A stretch of 64,000 nt of DNA from assembly GCF_014648635.1 (NCBI RefSeq), contig NZ_BMRM01000019.1:62001-126000 (forward strand), read 5' to 3'. Of this stretch, positions 44,701 to 53,296 are shown in pieces; positions within the stretch are counted from its first letter, which is position 1, and each line of letters starts with the position of its first letter. The notes under the pieces were generated by a model, which ran no database searches, was not told where the DNA came from, and worked only from the letters and a program-made list of their open reading frames with translations. The stretch comes from Streptomyces cinerochromogenes. Its GTDB lineage: Bacteria; Actinomycetota; Actinomycetes; Streptomycetales; Streptomycetaceae. A program made the translations under genes and the position numbers.

Positions 44701-45130
44701 CATCTCTTACGACGCGTCCACGCGAACCCTCACGGTGGGCACGGGCTGCATACGTCCGGTGGCGCCGGAAGTCTGGGACTACCGGATCGGCGGGGTGCAG
44801 GTGATCCGCAAGTGGTTCAGCTTCCGCAAGCGCAAGCCGGACGTGGAACGACAGACTCCGTTGAACGACATCCTGCCCGCGACCTGGCCTGCACGGTGGA
44901 CCGTTGACCTGCTTGACCTCATCAACGCGCTCGGGCTCCTCGTAGCCCTCGAACCCCGACAGGCCCGGCTGCTGGACGCAGTGACCAGCGGCCCGCTCAT
45001 CAGCACCGACGACCTACGGGGCGAGGGCATACTGCCTGTACCTGCCTACGCAACCAAGGAACCGAAACCGCCGCGGACGTCTCGACGCGCCCCCGGTCCT
45101 GGTCAGGAGAGCCTCGACTTCTCGGACTGA
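41753..45130 (+). CDS. single-chain restriction-modification enzyme (nuclease, N6-methylase, ISP-type specificity domain)
   Basis: A 1125-residue protein; ATG at 41753 after a G-rich, weak ribosome site. Residues about 40-150 look like a PD-(D/E)xK nuclease: Asp80 in 'GIRPDFAIA' and Glu94-Leu-Lys96 in 'GHVELKQPG'. The methylase has motif I 'VVDPAMGTGTFLINI' (about 379-393) and motif IV 'IGNPPYLRG' (Asn500-Pro-Pro-Tyr503), so it methylates adenine. The last 350 residues resemble the type ISP C-terminal target-recognition domain ('YRIGGVQVIRKWFSFRK'). True type ISP enzymes carry an SF2 helicase between nuclease and methylase; none is visible here, so this is closer to a type IIG layout. No separate defence genes adjoin it. 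Confidence 0.82.
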   Translation: MARGDVWAGKGTTGSVADLVARFGEEVRAKLQGPAGAVSSKEDSLTAPVEHLLRGMASRQRLKLIVHGQSRIKELGIRPDFAIACGGRTIGHVELKQPGSGADPQKWSVKSHDRKQWEKIKALHNVLYTDGYQWAVYRFGVQVGPTGILVGDLDSGSRQLVVADTGFERALTHFFLPAPIVHDSINELVKRIAGICALLRDEVTERLTREEHGEADAAFSILADNWKDLLFPDARPEEFADQYSQTLTFAMLLARLERIDLGRLTLPEVAIRLGKRHSLMGKALAVLTDDALDDLRGIIDPLIDVLSAVDPEMFKDETGDAYLHLYEGFLGAYDPELRRRTGTYYTAGEVVRFMVSFTDEVLRDRLGQEDGYGSEDVTVVDPAMGTGTFLINIIDHVAKSLSLKYGSTLKAGLLRELSGRLVGLEKQTGPYAVAELRVHHAFRSHDADITRRPPRLLVADTLDDPAVEHHLGFMYEAIARHRRMANKIKADEKVMVVIGNPPYLRGARQSGVGRWITEGNPNGQGPILARFHPEDNGRVGYALDNLYVYFWAWSTWKVFDQLTASGAPKAPSGIVALITNSGYLDSEGSAGMRHYLREAADEGWVIGLSPEGAYSDTRTRVFQDVKREICIAVFVRHGAPDAGTPARIWRLDVPAGTREEKFNWLEGLGLDGHRDGTSWQLCPTRWTAPFHVPSDSEWPAMPPVDALLPWTSSGNKNNRSWPVSPSREVLESRWRRLVQAPAEDKAALLKTTRDRRPDKREPPLPGQQERESLAVEKETLPVTVPYGRMTFDRQYIIADRRVIDFPRPALWFAHNAQRQIYLSELHTESGRPGPAVSFTALLPDMHHFKGTEGGRVAPLYRHPHQAEPNVTPGLLRLLSKTLGVTVTAEDLFAYIAGTAGHSGYTRRFAANLAERGVRIPITRDPALWAELVEVGRRTVWIHTYGQRFASHHDSSPGSSPRLPPEEQPECVVVIGEDDGLPADISYDASTRTLTVGTGCIRPVAPEVWDYRIGGVQVIRKWFSFRKRKPDVERQTPLNDILPATWPARWTVDLLDLINALGLLVALEPRQARLLDAVTSGPLISTDDLRGEGILPVPAYATKEPKPPRTSRRAPGPGQESLDFSD

Positions 45131-45367
45131 CACCCGTCCGGCCTGAGTGCCTGACGCCCGCGACATCAACTACGTGCACGACGACGCCCCGCCGCAGCAG
45201 GCCAGCGGGGCCTCGCCGTATCACTCGCCTCTCACACAGCCATCACCAACTGGGCGGACCCTCTGGACCAGTGTCCCCATGGCCTCGGCGGCGAGCTTGT
45301 CGATGTCGCCGGACTCCCCCTTGCCGCCATCTCCGTCTGGTCGGCGAGGGGATCCGAGGGAAACGGT
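45131..45367. other. intergenic region with a hairpin
   Basis: It contains GCCCCGC (45186-45192) and GCGGGGC (45205-45211), a 7-bp stem with a 12-nt loop about 55 bp after the restriction-modification gene and probably its terminator. I see nothing else. Confidence 0.45.
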
Positions 45368-45589
45368 TCAGGAGGTCAGGTCCAGGGGCTGCAGGGTGCT
45401 CCAGTAGCTGTGCAGGATCTCTCGGGGCCCGGCCGGCTCGGGGGCCTGCCGAGGGGGCAGGGGCCAGGCCGGCGGTCGGTTCGGTGTGCGTCGTGCCCAC
45501 CAGCGGACGGCGCATGCGCTCATACAGCTGCCGGCGAGCGCGGCTGCGGCGATGGTGAGTACGCTTCGAGTGTCGGTGGGCATGCGCAT
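45368..45589 (-). CDS. small hydrophobic-start protein, hypothetical
   Basis: A 73-residue frame from an ATG at 45589. It has a possible membrane or signal segment ('VLTIAAAALAGSCMSACAV'), then a Trp/Arg patch and a Pro-rich tail ending 'HSYWSTLQPLDLTS'. The ribosome site is weak. Codon use is gene-like, but I recognise no family. It may be a small membrane protein or a lipoprotein-like peptide. Confidence 0.4.
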   Translation of the reverse strand: MRMPTDTRSVLTIAAAALAGSCMSACAVRWWARRTPNRPPAWPLPPRQAPEPAGPREILHSYWSTLQPLDLTS

Positions 45590-45722
45590 CCCCGGTCATG
45601 TGGTCTGTCGGAGTCGTGTGTGCGTCCGGGTTGCCCGGCAGGCCGGCTTCACACCCGCGGGCGACGCACGCGGCCGGTGTCGGTGGGCTCGCAGGCTCAC
45701 CGACACCGGCCGGTCGTCCGGG

Positions 45723-46175
45723 TCAGACCTCGCCGCGCCAGGCGCCCGTCTCGGCGCCGCCGCGGGACTCGATGAACTCCTTGAACCGCTTCAGATCGCC
45801 TGTGGCCTGCCGTTTGACGAAGCCGAGCTTGTCGCCGACGGTCTCGGCGAGACCCTGGGGGTCGTAGTCCAGCTGGAGCATGACCTTGGTGCGGGCGTCG
45901 TCCAGGCGGTGGAAGGTGACGACGCCGGCCTGCTTCGCCTCACCGTTGACGGTTGTCCAGGCGACCCGCTCGTCGGGGATCTGCTCGGTGATCTCCGCGT
46001 CGAACTCGCGCTGGACTCCGCCGATCCTGGTGACCCAGTGGGTGAGGGTGTCGGTGCGCTGTTCGATGCGTTCGACACCGTCCATGAACTGCGGGAAGTC
46101 CGCGAACTGGGTCCACTGGTTGTAGGCGGCGCGGACCGGGACGTCGACCTCGATGGACTCTTCTACCTGCGACAA
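45723..46175 (-). CDS. SRPBCC (cyclase/dehydrase-type) protein
   Basis: A 150-residue protein. I place the start at the TTG at 46175 ('SQVEESIEVDVPVRAAYNQW'), since AAGGGAG lies seven bases before it and the family begins at exactly this point; a longer open frame upstream has no support. The START-like fold is shown by 'VPVRAAYNQWTQFADFPQFM', 'TRIGGVQREFDAEITEQIPD' and 'WTTVNGEAKQAGVVTFHRL'. Such proteins bind hydrophobic ligands in a deep cavity; many stand-alone members are stress-related. It lies on the same strand as the carbonic anhydrase gene, but a terminator separates them. Confidence 0.88.
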   Translation of the reverse strand: MSQVEESIEVDVPVRAAYNQWTQFADFPQFMDGVERIEQRTDTLTHWVTRIGGVQREFDAEITEQIPDERVAWTTVNGEAKQAGVVTFHRLDDARTKVMLQLDYDPQGLAETVGDKLGFVKRQATGDLKRFKEFIESRGGAETGAWRGEV

Positions 46176-46324
46176 CAGTGATCTCCCTTCTGGGGAAGCG
46201 GGCAGCGGACCGATCGCACGGCGCCGGTCTGCCTGCTTTGCTGCGATCATCGCTGTCCGGGTTGCCACCAGTTGGTGATTGATGCGTCGCCGAGCCGCTC
46301 GAACCGTTGAGGCGGACGCCCCCG

Positions 46325-46352
46325 GCCCGCCCGGCTGCTTGGCCGGGCGGGC
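46325..46352 (-). terminator. terminator after carbonic anhydrase
   Basis: GCCCGCCCGGC (46325-46335) and GCCGGGCGGGC (46342-46352) make a perfect 11-bp GC stem with loop TGCTTG, 45 bp after the carbonic anhydrase stop. Confidence 0.7.
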
Positions 46353-46397
46353 GGGCACGGGGCTGGGGCGCGCGTGGTCGGCTCTGTAGCGGGGCGG

Positions 46398-47039
46398 TCA
46401 GGACGCTGCGGTGACCGCCGTGTCAAGGCCACGAGCGGCGACGAACTGCGCGCTTCCGTCGGCCAGTCGGTAGGACAGGCCCACCACGCCCAGGCGGCCG
46501 GCGGCCACGCGCTCGGCCAGGACGCGGGAACGTTCCAGCAGCAGGTCCACGGTGTTCTCGATGTGCTCGGCCAGGACGTCCTCGGCCGTCTCACGTCCCG
46601 CGGCGCGGGCTGCCAGCACGCTCGGGGTCACCCGTTCGACGACGTCCCGGACGAAGCCGCCCGGGGTCTGCCCGTTCTCCAGGGCGGAGCATGCCGCGGC
46701 GACGGCGCCGCACGAGTCGTGGCCGAGGACGACGACCAGCGGCGCGTTCAGGACGCTCACGCCGAACTCGATGGATCCGAGCACTTCCACACCGGCGACG
46801 TGCCCGGCGGTGCGGACCACGAACAGGTCGCCCAGGCCACGGTCGAAGATGATCTCGGCGGCCAGCCGGGAGTCGGAGCACCCGAAGAGCACGGCGAAGG
46901 GCCGCTGGGACGGTGCGGTCTCGGTGCGGCGTGCGGCGTCCTGGTTCGGGTGCTCGGGGGCGCCTGCGACGAAGCGCTGGTTGCCGGCCATGAGCAGTTC
47001 GAAGGCATCGCGGGGCGTCAGGGAGTGCGTCTCGGTCAT
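46398..47039 (-). CDS. beta-class carbonic anhydrase
   Basis: A 213-residue protein with the full beta-carbonic-anhydrase zinc site: Cys54-Ser-Asp56-Ser-Arg58 ('CSDSR') and His107-x2-Cys110 ('GHDSCGAV'). It interconverts CO2 and bicarbonate in the cytoplasm, supplying carboxylases and buffering pH. No signal or membrane segment and no SulP transporter fusion. Its length matches the family. Confidence 0.95.
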   Translation of the reverse strand: MTETHSLTPRDAFELLMAGNQRFVAGAPEHPNQDAARRTETAPSQRPFAVLFGCSDSRLAAEIIFDRGLGDLFVVRTAGHVAGVEVLGSIEFGVSVLNAPLVVVLGHDSCGAVAAACSALENGQTPGGFVRDVVERVTPSVLAARAAGRETAEDVLAEHIENTVDLLLERSRVLAERVAAGRLGVVGLSYRLADGSAQFVAARGLDTAVTAAS

Positions 47040-47222
47040 GGGGTCAGCCTACGAGGCGGCACCAGACGTCGCACCGCATGGTCCCACTGTCCGGCACCGG
47101 GCCGGAGGCTGCGCGGTGCGCCACATGTTCCGGCCGCCCGACAGTCCCGGCGGATTGCGGTCGTGCGGGCGGCTTCCGGCGGGGCGCCCACCTGTCAGGC
47201 CGCTGCGCGGTCACGATGAGCT

Positions 47223-47504
47223 ATGACGCACGACGACCAGGAGTGGTGGGAGACCGACGTGCCGGGGCTGCACGTGCGCACCAGCGACGGGCTCCGTGGG
47301 ATGCGGCTGCTTGGATGGGAAGGCGTACTGCCACTGTCCGTTGTGCGTGCCCTCATGCCCCCGCCGCTGGCCGCCCCGCGGAAGGGCGGCGACGGCGCGG
47401 CTTGTCCTTCTCCCGCCTCCGCCGGCGATGGGGCGACCATGGCGGGCGCTGACACCGGTACGGCACGGGAGAGGCTGTCCCGTAACAGCTGGCCACAGCT
47501 GTGA
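47223..47504 (+). CDS. small hypothetical protein
   Basis: A 93-residue frame beginning 'MTHDDQEWWETDVPGLHVRT'. The first 45 codons have strong GC bias at third positions and an acidic, Trp-rich composition; the second half is low-complexity and less convincing. The ribosome site is weak. I recognise no family. Confidence 0.3.
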   Translation: MTHDDQEWWETDVPGLHVRTSDGLRGMRLLGWEGVLPLSVVRALMPPPLAAPRKGGDGAACPSPASAGDGATMAGADTGTARERLSRNSWPQL

Positions 47505-47507
47505 GAC

Positions 47508-48458
47508 TCAGCCGACCCACCGCTTCGCGGGCCGGCCGGGTGGTCGCCCGGCTCGCCCGGCGTCGGAACGAGGCCGCGGAACCCACACCCGCAGCGCCCG
47601 AGGACTGATGCGGCACCGCACGGGAGCCGGCAGGCTGACGGCTTCGCCGTCCAGCCCGGCGGGGAGGACCGGGACGTCGGCGTGGACGACGACGTCGTCG
47701 GGCGTGGCCAGCCGGGTGAGACCGTGCGGTCGCCCGCCGCGCGGCCTCGCGGCGTCGGCGGGCGTCTCCGCCCTGGCGGCCAGTACCCCCAGGAGGCCCG
47801 AGTCGAGGTGCGCCCGCCTGCCGAGCCCGACCGGGTCGTCCCACTGGTAGGGGTTGTTGCTCACCAGCACGGCATCCGGCCCGTGAACGGTGAGCAGCCC
47901 GGTGCGGACCACCAGCTCCGGGCCCTCGTGGCGAGCCAGGAACTCCGGAAGGACGCGCGCTGCCGTGCCAAGCTTGTCATCCCGATAAGCCGGGTCGTGC
48001 ACCAGAGCGGCATAAGCACCGAACGAGACGTTGTTGACGAACACCCGCTCGCCTGCGTATCCCAGATCCACGCGCAGCTCGACGCCGTCGGTGAGGGCCT
48101 CCAGCGCGGCCGAGGGGTCCTCGCGGTCCAGGCCGAGATCCATGGCGAAGTGGTTGCGGGTACCCGCCGGAATGACCACGAAGGGCAGGCCGCACTGCGC
48201 GGCCACCTCGGCGACCAGCGCCTGGGTACCGTCCCCGCCGGCCACGCCCAGCAGATCCGCGCCGTCGTCGACCGCGCGTCGGGCGAGCGTCGCGAGGTCC
48301 TGGCGGAGGGAATGATCGATCAGGTACACCTGGGCTCCGAGCGTGCGGGCGTGTTCCGCGATCCGGAACCGTCTCGCCTTCCCTCCCCCCGACCGCGGAT
48401 TCACGATCAGCCAGGGTCGCCGCGCGCCGGTCGCCGGCCGCGGCGCGTTCTCGGTCAC
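47508..48458 (-). CDS. diacylglycerol/lipid kinase catalytic-domain protein
   Basis: A 316-residue protein from a GTG at 48458, chosen for GGGGGACG before it and alignment with 'RRPWLIVNPRSGGGKA'. The kinase signature 'GGDGT' is at 74-78, and 'PAGTRNHFAMDLGLDRED' and 'VDLGYAGERVFVNNVSFGAYA' follow the YegS/DgkB pattern. It should phosphorylate a lipid (diacylglycerol or a relative) using ATP at the inner membrane face. Divergent from the AI-2E-type transporter gene at 48858. Confidence 0.9.
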   Translation of the reverse strand: MTENAPRPATGARRPWLIVNPRSGGGKARRFRIAEHARTLGAQVYLIDHSLRQDLATLARRAVDDGADLLGVAGGDGTQALVAEVAAQCGLPFVVIPAGTRNHFAMDLGLDREDPSAALEALTDGVELRVDLGYAGERVFVNNVSFGAYAALVHDPAYRDDKLGTAARVLPEFLARHEGPELVVRTGLLTVHGPDAVLVSNNPYQWDDPVGLGRRAHLDSGLLGVLAARAETPADAARPRGGRPHGLTRLATPDDVVVHADVPVLPAGLDGEAVSLPAPVRCRISPRALRVWVPRPRSDAGRAGRPPGRPAKRWVG

Positions 48459-48857
48459 GGTGCGTCCCCCGCAGCAGCGTGCATCGGCCGAGCGCACCTC
48501 ACGGACGCCAGCGGGTTTGCCGCGATCACGCCCGCAGCCGACGGCTCCGTTCCCCACCGGACCGGCGGTCCGGCGACTGCGCCTGCGGCCACCTCCACCA
48601 TGACACTCCTTCGGCAGTTACGGCCTACGGCATCAGCTTGCAGCCCGGCCTGGGGATGCGCACCTGGATGCGGCGGTGCCCATGACGCCCCCGCCACCGC
48701 CGAGCCGACGTCGTCTCCCCGGGGACGTGACGGACGCGGCAGCCACGGGGGCCGGTCCCGTGGGACGGGGTCAAGGACGGCAGTGCCGGCACATCTCGCC
48801 CACCGGGCGGAAAGGTCTCCTCGTTTTCCCGTGACCGGGGCTGGGCACCCGGTGCTC

Positions 48858-49961
48858 ATGGCGACGCGTCCGGTTCCGGTGCGAACCATCCTCGCCACCA
48901 TCGGCCTGGTGCTCGCCACCTACGTCGTACTCGAGCTGGTGGTCCAGGCTCGCCGGGTGCTGATCTGGGCGGTCATCGCGTTGTTCCTGGCCGTCTCGCT
49001 CCATCCGGCGGTCGAAGCCCTGCAACGACGGGTGCCGCGGTGCCGGCGGTCGGTGGCCGCCTTGCTGGTCTTCCTGGCCACGGCTGCGGCCGTCGGCGCG
49101 GTGGTCGCCCTGTTCGTCATCCCCCTCGCCCAGGAGGCAACCCGGTTCGCCGGTCGTCTGCCCGCGTTGATCAGGGACGCCCAGACCGGCCGCGGGCCAG
49201 TCGGCAACCTGCTGGAACGGACACACGCTCTGCAGTACGTCCAGCACCACCAGGCGCAGATCCACGCGTTCGCCACCGGGCTGAGCACGCCCGCCATGAG
49301 GTTCCTCCGCGGTGCCGCGAGCACCGCGGCAGGCACTGTCACGATCTTCGTCCTGGCCTACCTGATGGTGCTGGAGGGCCCCAGGGCCATAGACCGGTCC
49401 CTGGCCCTCGTGGACGAGGCGCCCGCGGCCCGCATGCGCCGCGTCGGAGCCGCGTGCGCCCGTACCGTCAACGGCTATCTGACCGGGAACTTGCTGATCA
49501 GCGTCATCTGCGGACTTCTGACCTACGTCGTACTGCTGGTTTCCGGCGTGCCGTTCGCCGGCCTGCTGGCTCTCTTCGTCGCCGTGACCGACCTCATTCC
49601 CCTGGTGGGAGCCACCATAGGAGCCGTCGTCGCCTCCGCGGTCGCGTTCGTCCACTCCTTGCCGGCCGGCATCGGGGCCATCATCTTCTTCATCGTCTAT
49701 CAGCAGGCCGAGAACCACCTCCTGCAACCGGTCATCCTGTCCCGGACGGTGAAACTCAACCCCCTCACCGTGCTGCTGGCCACCCTGATCGCCGCCGAAG
49801 TCGCCGGGATCCTCGGTGCCCTGCTGGCGATTCCCGTCACCGGCATCGTCCAGGTCGTCCTCGGTGACATCTGGGCTCACCGCCGCGGTCGGCCACTGGT
49901 GCGGCCGGCACGGACGGACGACGACCCCGAGAACGCCGACCGGCCCGACGCCCCCGAATAG
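48858..49961 (+). CDS. AI-2E-family (PerM-like) membrane transporter
   Basis: A 367-residue protein with about eight hydrophobic segments. The typical C-terminal block is present: 'TVNGYLTGNLLISVICGLLT', 'FVAVTDLIPLVGATIGAVVA', 'VYQQAENHLLQPVILSRTVK' and 'LNPLTVLLATLIAAEVAGIL'. Despite the family name, members include Na+/H+ antiporters and permeases of unknown substrate. The start is the ATG at 48858; the long open frame upstream is on the antisense side of the lipid kinase gene and is not coding. Convergent with the HdeD gene. Confidence 0.9.
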   Translation: MATRPVPVRTILATIGLVLATYVVLELVVQARRVLIWAVIALFLAVSLHPAVEALQRRVPRCRRSVAALLVFLATAAAVGAVVALFVIPLAQEATRFAGRLPALIRDAQTGRGPVGNLLERTHALQYVQHHQAQIHAFATGLSTPAMRFLRGAASTAAGTVTIFVLAYLMVLEGPRAIDRSLALVDEAPAARMRRVGAACARTVNGYLTGNLLISVICGLLTYVVLLVSGVPFAGLLALFVAVTDLIPLVGATIGAVVASAVAFVHSLPAGIGAIIFFIVYQQAENHLLQPVILSRTVKLNPLTVLLATLIAAEVAGILGALLAIPVTGIVQVVLGDIWAHRRGRPLVRPARTDDDPENADRPDAPE

Positions 49962-49995
49962 GGACCTACGCGGTCCGGTCGGTCCGCTCCGTCGG

Positions 49996-50673
49996 TCAGT
50001 GCTGGGGGTGTGGGCCTACGTGGAACAGGCTGCGCCGCTGGGCGGTCGTGCCCGCGGGCAGATGGCCGATCTCGACGCGTGTCCTGATGGCACGGACCAC
50101 TTCGGTCAGACCGACGACGATGGCCATGACGCCCACCACCAGCGTGAGGGTCGCGAGGGAGGCGAACGGCATGACGATCATCACGATGCCGGCCATGGTG
50201 CCGATGACGCCGAAGGCCACGTGCCAGCCGCGGGCCGGCATGGTCTCATCGGAGGCCGCCGCGACCGTCTCCAAGGTGCCCCGGAGCAGCCAGCTGAAGC
50301 CGATCCACAAGGCGAGCAGGAAGACCGATTCGAGGGGGCCCCGGAAGCAGACCAGGCCCAGCAGGACGGAGGCCGCGCCGGTGATGAAGTGCAGGACGCG
50401 AAGATGCCGGGGGACGTGGGTGCCGAACGCGGCGGCGAGTTCGAAGACACCGGTGGCCAGCAGGTAGACGCCGAAGAGCACGCCGACGACACGGAGCGTC
50501 TCACCCGGCCAGACCAGGGCGATGACGCCCAGGGCGATGGTGGCGAGGCCCATGGTGAGCAGGATCTGCCAGCCCGCGTTCGCCAGGGCGGCGATGCCTT
50601 CGGCCGCAGGACCCTCTTGTGGTGCGGTACTCCGTGGCGGAACGGAACCGGGGGATTCGGAAGGAGATGTCAT
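49996..50673 (-). CDS. HdeD/DUF308 family membrane protein
   Basis: A 225-residue protein; the ATG follows AAGGAGGT. Six hydrophobic segments in paired repeats ('ILLTMGLATIALGVIALVWP', 'VVGVLFGVYLLATGVFELAA', 'GVIGTMAGIVMIVMPFASLA') as in HdeD proteins, which in E. coli are linked to acid stress. The N-terminal 25 and C-terminal 25 residues are polar. Function in Streptomyces is unknown. Confidence 0.88.
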   Translation of the reverse strand: MTSPSESPGSVPPRSTAPQEGPAAEGIAALANAGWQILLTMGLATIALGVIALVWPGETLRVVGVLFGVYLLATGVFELAAAFGTHVPRHLRVLHFITGAASVLLGLVCFRGPLESVFLLALWIGFSWLLRGTLETVAAASDETMPARGWHVAFGVIGTMAGIVMIVMPFASLATLTLVVGVMAIVVGLTEVVRAIRTRVEIGHLPAGTTAQRRSLFHVGPHPQH

Positions 50674-50898
50674 GGCACCTACCTCCTTCTGTGAGCAGCG
50701 TGGTCACGTCACTACCTGTCCATCGTCACCCGATCAGCCTCATGCCGCTCGGCGAGAACCGCACAGGGCCGTGGCGCATGAGGTAGTCGGGCAAGCTCCT
50801 CCGTCTTGCGGAGGCCGGGGGCGTTTCCGCCGGGCCGCCCGACGCCGGCGGCCAGGCACAGTCGTGTCGTGGTGTCCCGTCCGGGTCGACGACGGCAT

Positions 50899-51942
50899 TC
50901 ACGCGTGAGGGGTGACGACGGCGCGTCCCTGGACCCTGCCGTCGTGCAGGAGCCGGTAGGCCTCGTCGGCGCGTCGCAGGGGAAAGTGCTCGACCAGCAT
51001 CCTGATCTTGTCCTGCTGGGCGAGGGTGATCACTTCCATCAGTTCGGTGAGGGAGCCCCAGTAGGGCGAGGCGACCGAGCACTCGTGCGGCGGGCTGGAG
51101 AAGTCGACGGGCAGGGCGCCGCCCCCGAGGCCGACGATGGTCAGGTGGCCGAGCACCCTGGCCACCTGTGCGGCCATCCGCAGTGTCGGGTCCGTGCCGA
51201 CCATGTCCAGCACGAGCTGAGCGCCCTGCCGCGCCGTCATGTCCTTGATGCGGGTGATCGCCCCGTCGCCCGAGAGCAGCGCCTCGTCGGCGCCCATGCG
51301 CTTGGCGGTCTCCAGCTTGCCTGCGTCGGTGTCCACGGCGACGACGGTGGTCGCCGCGCTGAGCGCGCGCAGGATCTGGATGGTCATCTGACCCAGACCG
51401 CCGGCGCCGATCACGACCGCGGTCGAGCCCGGTCCCAGCAGGTGCAGCGACCTCTTCACCGCGTGATAGCCGGTCAGTCCCGCGTCGCTGAGCGGGGCGG
51501 CCTGGCGGGGGTCGAGGGTGCCGAGCGGAATCAGGTGGCGCGCGGCCGGGACGAGCAGGTACTCGGCCATGCCGCCGTCGTGGCCACCGCCCAGGCCCGG
51601 GCCCTGACCACCGAGGTCCTGGCAGTAGTTCTCCCGGCCCTGACGGCAGTCGACGCACACCCCGCAGCCCCAGGAACCGTAGACGATCACAGGCTCCCCG
51701 GGTGTGAACCCGGTGACGCCCGGTCCCAGCTGCTCCACCCACCCGGCGTTCTCGTGCCCGAGCGTGAAGGGCAGACGGGTGAAGCCGGGCAGCGGTCCGG
51801 GTGCCTGCATGATGTGCAGATCGGAGTGGCAGGCACCGGCCCCCGCGACCTTCACCAGGACCTGGCCCGGGCCGGGCGCGGGTACCGGCACCTCGCGCAG
51901 TTCGGGCGGTTGCCGCCAACCGACGAGTTGAAAGGCCTGCAT
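50899..51942 (-). CDS. zinc-dependent alcohol dehydrogenase
   Basis: A 347-residue medium-chain dehydrogenase. The catalytic zinc site includes 'GACHSDLH' and 'LGHENAG'; the structural zinc motif is 'CGVCVDCRQGRENYC' (C-x2-C-x2-C-x7-C). The nucleotide fold has 'VIGAGGLGQMTIQ' followed by 'VAVDTDAGKL', whose Asp suggests NAD. It begins 23 bp after the P450 stop and is the last gene of the ferredoxin, reductase, P450, dehydrogenase operon. It would oxidise the alcohol the P450 makes. Confidence 0.93.
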   Translation of the reverse strand: MQAFQLVGWRQPPELREVPVPAPGPGQVLVKVAGAGACHSDLHIMQAPGPLPGFTRLPFTLGHENAGWVEQLGPGVTGFTPGEPVIVYGSWGCGVCVDCRQGRENYCQDLGGQGPGLGGGHDGGMAEYLLVPAARHLIPLGTLDPRQAAPLSDAGLTGYHAVKRSLHLLGPGSTAVVIGAGGLGQMTIQILRALSAATTVVAVDTDAGKLETAKRMGADEALLSGDGAITRIKDMTARQGAQLVLDMVGTDPTLRMAAQVARVLGHLTIVGLGGGALPVDFSSPPHECSVASPYWGSLTELMEVITLAQQDKIRMLVEHFPLRRADEAYRLLHDGRVQGRAVVTPHA

Positions 51943-51965
51943 GGCGTTCCTCTGCCCGACGCCGG

Positions 51966-53234
51966 TCAGTCACGGATGCCGTCGATGTCGACGAGGACGT
52001 GCCGCGGGCCGCGGAAGATCTGGTTGTGCCGGTACGGCGGCGGGTCCTCGACCAGCCGGGGGTTCTCCACCCGGCGGACGAACTCGCCGACCGCGACCTG
52101 GACCTCGAGTCGGGCGAGCGGGGCGCCGAAGCAGAAGTGGATGCCCTGGCTGAATCCGAGGTGCTGGTTGTCGGGGCGTTCGAAGTCGAGTTCGTCGGGG
52201 TCGGTGAACCGTTCCGGGTCGCGGTTCGCCGAGCCGTACGCCAGGAAGATCGGCGCCCCCTTCGGGATGGTGGTACCCGCGATGTCGATGTCCTCCAGTG
52301 CGGAACGGGTGTGCCAGAACTGCACCGACGACTCGAACCGCAGCAACTCCTCCACCGCGGGCACGATCAGCTCGGGCCGGCTGCGCAGCTTCTCCAGCGC
52401 GTCGGGGTGGCGCAGCAGGGTGAGGACGCTGTGGGCGATGAGGTTGACCGTGGTCTCGTGTCCCGCGAAGATCAGGAGCAGGGCGTTGCTGGCGAGCACG
52501 TCCTTGGACATCCGTCCCTCCGGGCCGTTGTCGTTCGCCAACGCGGAGAGCATGCCCGGGCCGGGCTGCTGGGCGTACCGGTCGAGCAACTCGTCCGCGA
52601 ACTGTGCGAACTCCTGCACGGCCTGCCGCCCTCCGGCCTGTCGGCTGCGGATCTCTTCCGAGGCTGCCTCGGGGCCGAAGTCCAGGGCGTCCAGAGCCGT
52701 CTCGACCCAGTGGTGGAAGCGTGGCTCGTCCTCCATCGGCACGCCCAGGACCTTGCAGATCACCGTCACCGGCAGGGGGTACGCGAAGTCGTCGACGGCG
52801 TCGATCCGGGTCCTGCCCCTCATGTCGTCCAGGAGGCCGCCGACGATGCGGCGGATATCGGGCTCCAGGTCCGAGATCAGGTGGGGCGCATGGGGCGGGC
52901 CGACGAAGTGCGGCATCATCATCCGGCGGTCCCGATCGTGCTCGGGCGGATCGCAGGTGATGATGTTCGGCGCGGTCAGCACCTCCCTGATCGGCTCGGC
53001 CGCCGGCTCCGCCGAGCCCTCCGCGCGAGCCGCGGCCGGGGCGGGGCACTTTCGTGGATCCGAACTGACCCGGGGGTCGTGCAGCAGCGTGACGATCTCC
53101 CGGTAGGTGCTGACGACATAGGTGCCGTCCGGCTGGCGCGCCACGGGGGTCTTGCGCAGTTCCTCGTAGAAGGGGTACGGGTTGGCGCGGTTGGCGTAGC
53201 GGAGGGCCTGTTGCCAGGGGGTTTCCTCGACCAC
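51966..53234 (-). CDS. cytochrome P450 (class I, three-component)
   Basis: A 422-residue soluble P450 starting at a GTG (53234) behind AAGGAGG. Motifs: I-helix 'FAGHETTVN', K-helix 'EELLRFESS' (E-x-x-R) and heme loop 'FSQGIHFCFGAPLA' with the Cys thiolate ligand. There is no membrane anchor, as in other bacterial P450s. The ferredoxin and reductase genes just upstream provide its electron chain. The substrate is not readable, though the dehydrogenase downstream points to a hydroxylated product being oxidised further. Confidence 0.95.
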   Translation of the reverse strand: MVEETPWQQALRYANRANPYPFYEELRKTPVARQPDGTYVVSTYREIVTLLHDPRVSSDPRKCPAPAAARAEGSAEPAAEPIREVLTAPNIITCDPPEHDRDRRMMMPHFVGPPHAPHLISDLEPDIRRIVGGLLDDMRGRTRIDAVDDFAYPLPVTVICKVLGVPMEDEPRFHHWVETALDALDFGPEAASEEIRSRQAGGRQAVQEFAQFADELLDRYAQQPGPGMLSALANDNGPEGRMSKDVLASNALLLIFAGHETTVNLIAHSVLTLLRHPDALEKLRSRPELIVPAVEELLRFESSVQFWHTRSALEDIDIAGTTIPKGAPIFLAYGSANRDPERFTDPDELDFERPDNQHLGFSQGIHFCFGAPLARLEVQVAVGEFVRRVENPRLVEDPPPYRHNQIFRGPRHVLVDIDGIRD

Positions 53235-53296
53235 GAGGCTCCCCTCCTTCCTCCTGTGGGTGCTGTCCGCTTGCACGCTCGTCCCGGCGGGCCGGG

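Noticed and set aside
41753..45130. A PglX/BREX methylase
   Set aside because: It has a nuclease-like N-terminus and an ISP-like end, and no brx, pgl or other partner genes lie nearby.
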